Assembly: GCA_002305075.1 (NCBI GenBank)
Contig: DBQC01000005.1
Location: 516 to 42,064, forward strand
From: Ruminococcaceae bacterium UBA1404
GTDB taxonomy: Bacteria > Bacillota > Clostridia > Oscillospirales > Ruminococcaceae
DNA: 41,549 nucleotides
Reading direction: 5' to 3'
The notes under the pieces were generated by a model, which made no database searches, was not told the DNA's origin, and saw only the letters and a program-made list of their open reading frames with translations. Position numbers and translations under genes: made by a program. Below are positions 39,918 to 41,549 of the stretch, one piece after another. Each line of letters opens with the position of its first letter. Positions within the stretch are counted from its first letter, which is position 1.

Positions 39918-40781
39918 CTATTTTCGGCGAACAGGCGTCCACACCTCGCTGTAAGCGTATTGCTCCTTGTGGGGATCCATTTTGGTAAAGGAAAAGCTGG
40001 GGAGGTCGATAACCTCGTAGTCGGAGGCGGGCAGCCACTCGGCGTAGATGCGCGCCATGGTGTTTTGCAGCGTTTCGGGAAAAGGCCCCTCGTTCGGGAA
40101 CACGGCCCAGGTGGCGGCGGGTACAGGCACCTTTTCAAGCAGATGACCCACATCCTCCCGGGTGGTCAGTACGCCAATCATATGGGTTAGTTCCCCCTCC
40201 TCCCGAATAAAGCCGGCATCGGCGTCGTAGGAGGCGTTGACTACCTCATAAGGCTCAACATTTTTTAGGGCGTGCATTTGGAGCCGCTGCTCCTCGGTGA
40301 TACTCATGGCAAGCTCTACGATGGCGTTGTTAACCCCCTCAAACTGCATGGGTACACGCCGGCTTACCCCCGCTAAATTAAAGGCGGGCATCTCTACAAT
40401 TTTGCATTCCATAGCGTTTCCTCCTTTTACGGTGATGATAAACGAAAGCTTAGGAAAGGATTTGCCGACTTTCTTTTTGGCTGCATCCGAGGGTAAAAGC
40501 CCACTCCACCTCTTAAAAGCCCGGCTAAAGCCGTCCAGCGACTGGTAGCCGTATTTATAGGCTACATGGGTAACACTTTCGCCCTGCAGCAAATCCTTGC
40601 TGGCCTCGGACAGTCGCCTGTTTTTGATGTATTCGCTCAGGCTCATGCCCGACAGATAGTAAAACACTGTTCTAAGATTGTAGTCCGATAGACCGGCCTG
40701 TTCGGCCAGAGCTTCAGGTGGGAGCGGGTCGGTTAAATGCGCCTCGATATACTCCACAACCCGATTGAGTGCTTGTAGCAT
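39918..40781 (-). CDS. AraC-family regulator with GyrI-like ligand-binding domain
   Basis: A 287-residue transcription regulator. An N-terminal AraC/XylS DNA-binding domain with two helix-turn-helix units (about residues 1-108; LAEQAGLSDYNLRTVFYYLS and VAYKYGYQSLDGFSRAFKRW) is joined to a GyrI-like effector domain (from about residue 124, MECKIVEMPAFNLAGVSRRV). This order is that of Rob/SoxS-related multidrug-responsive regulators, in which the GyrI-like part binds lipophilic or cationic compounds; the ligand here is unknown. ATG at 40781 follows GGAGGAAAGGG. No adjacent efflux gene is present, so the target may be itself or genes elsewhere. A TATGAT at 40806-40811 (minus) is the likely -10, without a good -35. 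Confidence 0.9.
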   Translation of the reverse strand: MLQALNRVVEYIEAHLTDPLPPEALAEQAGLSDYNLRTVFYYLSGMSLSEYIKNRRLSEASKDLLQGESVTHVAYKYGYQSLDGFSRAFKRWSGLLPSDAAKKKVGKSFPKLSFIITVKGGNAMECKIVEMPAFNLAGVSRRVPMQFEGVNNAIVELAMSITEEQRLQMHALKNVEPYEVVNASYDADAGFIREEGELTHMIGVLTTREDVGHLLEKVPVPAATWAVFPNEGPFPETLQNTMARIYAEWLPASDYEVIDLPSFSFTKMDPHKEQYAYSEVWTPVRRK

Positions 40782-40830
40782 AGCCCTTTCCTCCTTCGCT
40801 CTTTTATCATAGCGTGTTATTGCGCCGCTT

Positions 40831-40891
40831 GCTCGACTTTTTGGTAGAAAAAAAGTCGAAATGCCAACCTAAGTAATCGACAGCTCGACTT
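40831..40891. repeat. Direct and inverted repeats upstream of the AraC-GyrI gene
   Basis: GCTCGACTT occurs at 40831-40839 and 40883-40891, 52 bases apart (about five helical turns). Between them TCGACTTTTT (40833-40842) is repeated in inverted form as AAAAAGTCGA (40850-40859), a perfect 10-bp pair with a 7-base centre. The first copy sits where a -35 would be expected. Probable operator sites. Confidence 0.55.
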
Positions 40892-41025
40892 ATGAAGTCT
40901 CCAAACGGATTTGCGCCGGCCGATGAGAGATTGTTAAAGATGTGAGTATTCTTTCTATGTTTTTGGACCATTTTATATCCCGCTTTTTATCTCACTTTGC
41001 AAGCGAAAAAGAGGGGCAACTCGTT

Positions 41026-41060
41026 GAGAAAAAAGCAATGCCGGTCTTGCGACCGGCATT
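41026..41060 (-). terminator. Terminator downstream of the tRNA-Cys 3' fragment
   Basis: AATGCCGGTC and GACCGGCATT form a perfect 10-bp stem with a 4-base loop; on the minus strand it is followed by GCTTTTTTCTC. It is the original terminator of the chromosomal tRNA-Cys gene. Confidence 0.88.
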
Positions 41061-41068
41061 TCACGATT

Positions 41069-41128
41069 TGGAGGCGCCAGACGGATTTGAACCGTCGAAT
41101 AAGGGTTTTGCAGACCCTTGCCTTACCA
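41069..41128 (-). pseudogene. 3' fragment of tRNA-Cys(GCA), att site of an integrated element
   Basis: Reading the minus strand, the fragment starts in the D-loop (TGGTAAGGCAAGGG), has the anticodon loop TCTGCAAA (anticodon GCA), the T-arm GACGGTTCAAATCCGTC, the acceptor 3' strand TGGCGCC, discriminator T and an encoded CCA at 41069-41071. The matching acceptor 5' strand (GGCGCCA) and D-stem 5' half are absent; AT-rich DNA replaces them. This is the pattern left at the distal junction when an element integrates into a tRNA gene and restores the intact gene at its other end. Confidence 0.85.
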
Positions 41129-41172
41129 TATATTTACTTGATTGTAGAGCCATTCTATTGACTGAAATTAGG

Positions 41173-41198
41173 TTTTACACCACTTTTTACACCACTTT
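41173..41198. repeat. Tandem 14-mers near the att site
   Basis: TTTTACACCACTTT occurs at 41173-41186 and 41185-41198 (overlap of two bases, period 12). Position, 45 bases inside the junction, suits arm-type integrase or excisionase binding sites. Confidence 0.65.
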
Positions 41199-41220
41199 GA
41201 ATCTAGCTTTCTCTAAGTAA

Positions 41221-41412
41221 CTAAACATGAAACTCTTTATATGTGTATGCCTCCATCCACCTCTCGAGCCCGTCTTTGGGGATGTAAAACCTCCTGCCGA
41301 TCTTTATTTTAGGGAATGTATCTTTTCTTACAATATCATAGGCGCGATTAATCCCACAACCCAATATTTCGGCTATATCTTTAACTTTATATATAGTTTT
41401 ATCTTCGCTCAA
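41221..41412 (-). CDS. Excisionase-like helix-turn-helix protein
   Basis: A 63-residue protein with the excisionase/MerR-like DNA-binding pattern: YKVKDIAEILGCGINRAYDI as the helix-turn-helix, then a beta wing with PKIKIGRRFYIPKDGLERWM. Such proteins assist integrase in excision or regulate it. The start is TTG at 41412, with GGAGG eight bases upstream. It is the gene closest to the att junction and reads towards it. Its adenine-rich codons contrast with the chromosomal genes. Confidence 0.8.
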   Translation of the reverse strand: MSEDKTIYKVKDIAEILGCGINRAYDIVRKDTFPKIKIGRRFYIPKDGLERWMEAYTYKEFHV

Positions 41413-41447
41413 TAGCGTTCCTCCAATCTGTGCTTTTGGTAAAGGAT

Positions 41448-41549
41448 TTACTTCCCCGTGCTACCAAACCCGCCGTCTCCCCTGTCGGTTTCGTCAAGTT
41501 CTTCTACCTCAAGGATATCTTTAGATATATAAGGGATAAAAACCACCTG
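41448..41549 (-). CDS. dut: dUTP diphosphatase, C-terminal part only
   Basis: The last 33 codons of a dUTPase gene that begins beyond the window. The conserved motif V, RGDGGFGSTG, is followed by Lys and the stop TAA at 41448. This arm closes over the active site of the neighbouring subunit in trimeric dUTPases, which hydrolyse dUTP to dUMP. Its place beside the excisionase gene suggests it belongs to the mobile element; phages often carry dut. Confidence 0.88.
   Translation of the reverse strand, partial: QVVFIPYISKDILEVEELDETDRGDGGFGSTGK

Larger units (their letters stand above)
41129..41549. mobile_element. End of an integrated prophage or integrative element (continues beyond the window)
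   Basis: From the tRNA-Cys junction to the right edge the DNA is visibly more AT-rich than the chromosome and contains tandem arm-like repeats, an excisionase-like gene and a dUTPase gene end. No integrase is in the visible part. Whether it is a phage or a conjugative element cannot be told. Confidence 0.7.

Noticed and set aside
41069..41145. Complete tRNA-Cys gene
   Set aside because: No acceptor 5' strand complementary to TGGCGCC and no D-stem 5' half are found at the required distance, so it is a 3' fragment.
1..41549. CRISPR arrays, toxin-antitoxin pairs, transposases, known defence systems
   Set aside because: No regularly spaced repeats, transposase motifs or defence domains were seen in any gene of the window.

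Overview
The window is a G+C-rich chromosomal segment of an endospore-forming, probably strictly anaerobic member of the Firmicutes, most likely class Clostridia. The main reasons are a PolC-type replicative polymerase, the spoIIGA-sigE pair with sigG and a ylmC/ymxH-type gene beside it, a rubredoxin, strong GGAGG ribosome binding sites, frequent TTG starts, and sigma-A promoters with near-consensus hexamers. Genus and species cannot be read from the sequence; an Oscillospiraceae-like lineage is a guess.

Layout. Positions 1-24 are the 5' end of a tRNA gene leaving the window. From 150 to 13,900 there is a metabolic stretch: a DUF1846/UPF0371 protein, a patatin-like phospholipase, an iron-dependent alcohol dehydrogenase, a DUF4438-type protein, cobT and cobS (lower-ligand assembly of cobalamin, without cobU), a membrane-anchored D,D-carboxypeptidase, a three-gene ABC importer (lipoprotein, ATPase, fused permease), and an M20 amidohydrolase of the carbamoyl-amino-acid/allantoate type. 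From 13,900 to 22,000 lie ribU behind an FMN riboswitch, a rubredoxin gene of 53 codons, the uvrB-uvrA excision-repair operon with a LexA-like box, radC, and an RluA-family pseudouridine synthase.

From 22,000 to 34,700 the minus strand carries the classical Firmicutes housekeeping cluster, transcribed right to left: rpsB-tsf, then pyrH-frr-uppS-cdsA-dxr-rseP-ispG, then polC from its own promoter. It links translation (S2, EF-Ts, ribosome recycling), UMP kinase, isoprenoid precursor synthesis (Dxr, IspG), undecaprenyl-PP and CDP-diacylglycerol synthesis, intramembrane proteolysis and chromosome replication.

From 34,700 to 37,800 is the sporulation sigma cluster. spoIIGA-sigE and ylmC are on the minus strand. 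sigG sits between them in the opposite orientation, converging on sigE across a shared terminator. The spoIIGA promoter shows the wide hexamer spacing and Spo0A-like box expected of a Spo0A-activated spoIIG promoter. Then come a Cys/Pro-rich orphan gene, nth, yebC and an AraC-GyrI regulator with an elaborate upstream repeat region.

The last 480 bases are different. A 3' fragment of tRNA-Cys(GCA), lacking its 5' part, abuts AT-rich DNA carrying tandem 14-mers, a small excisionase-like gene and the 3' end of a dUTPase gene. This looks like the distal att junction of an integrated prophage or integrative element whose body lies beyond the right edge. I found no CRISPR array, transposase, rRNA or obvious defence system.
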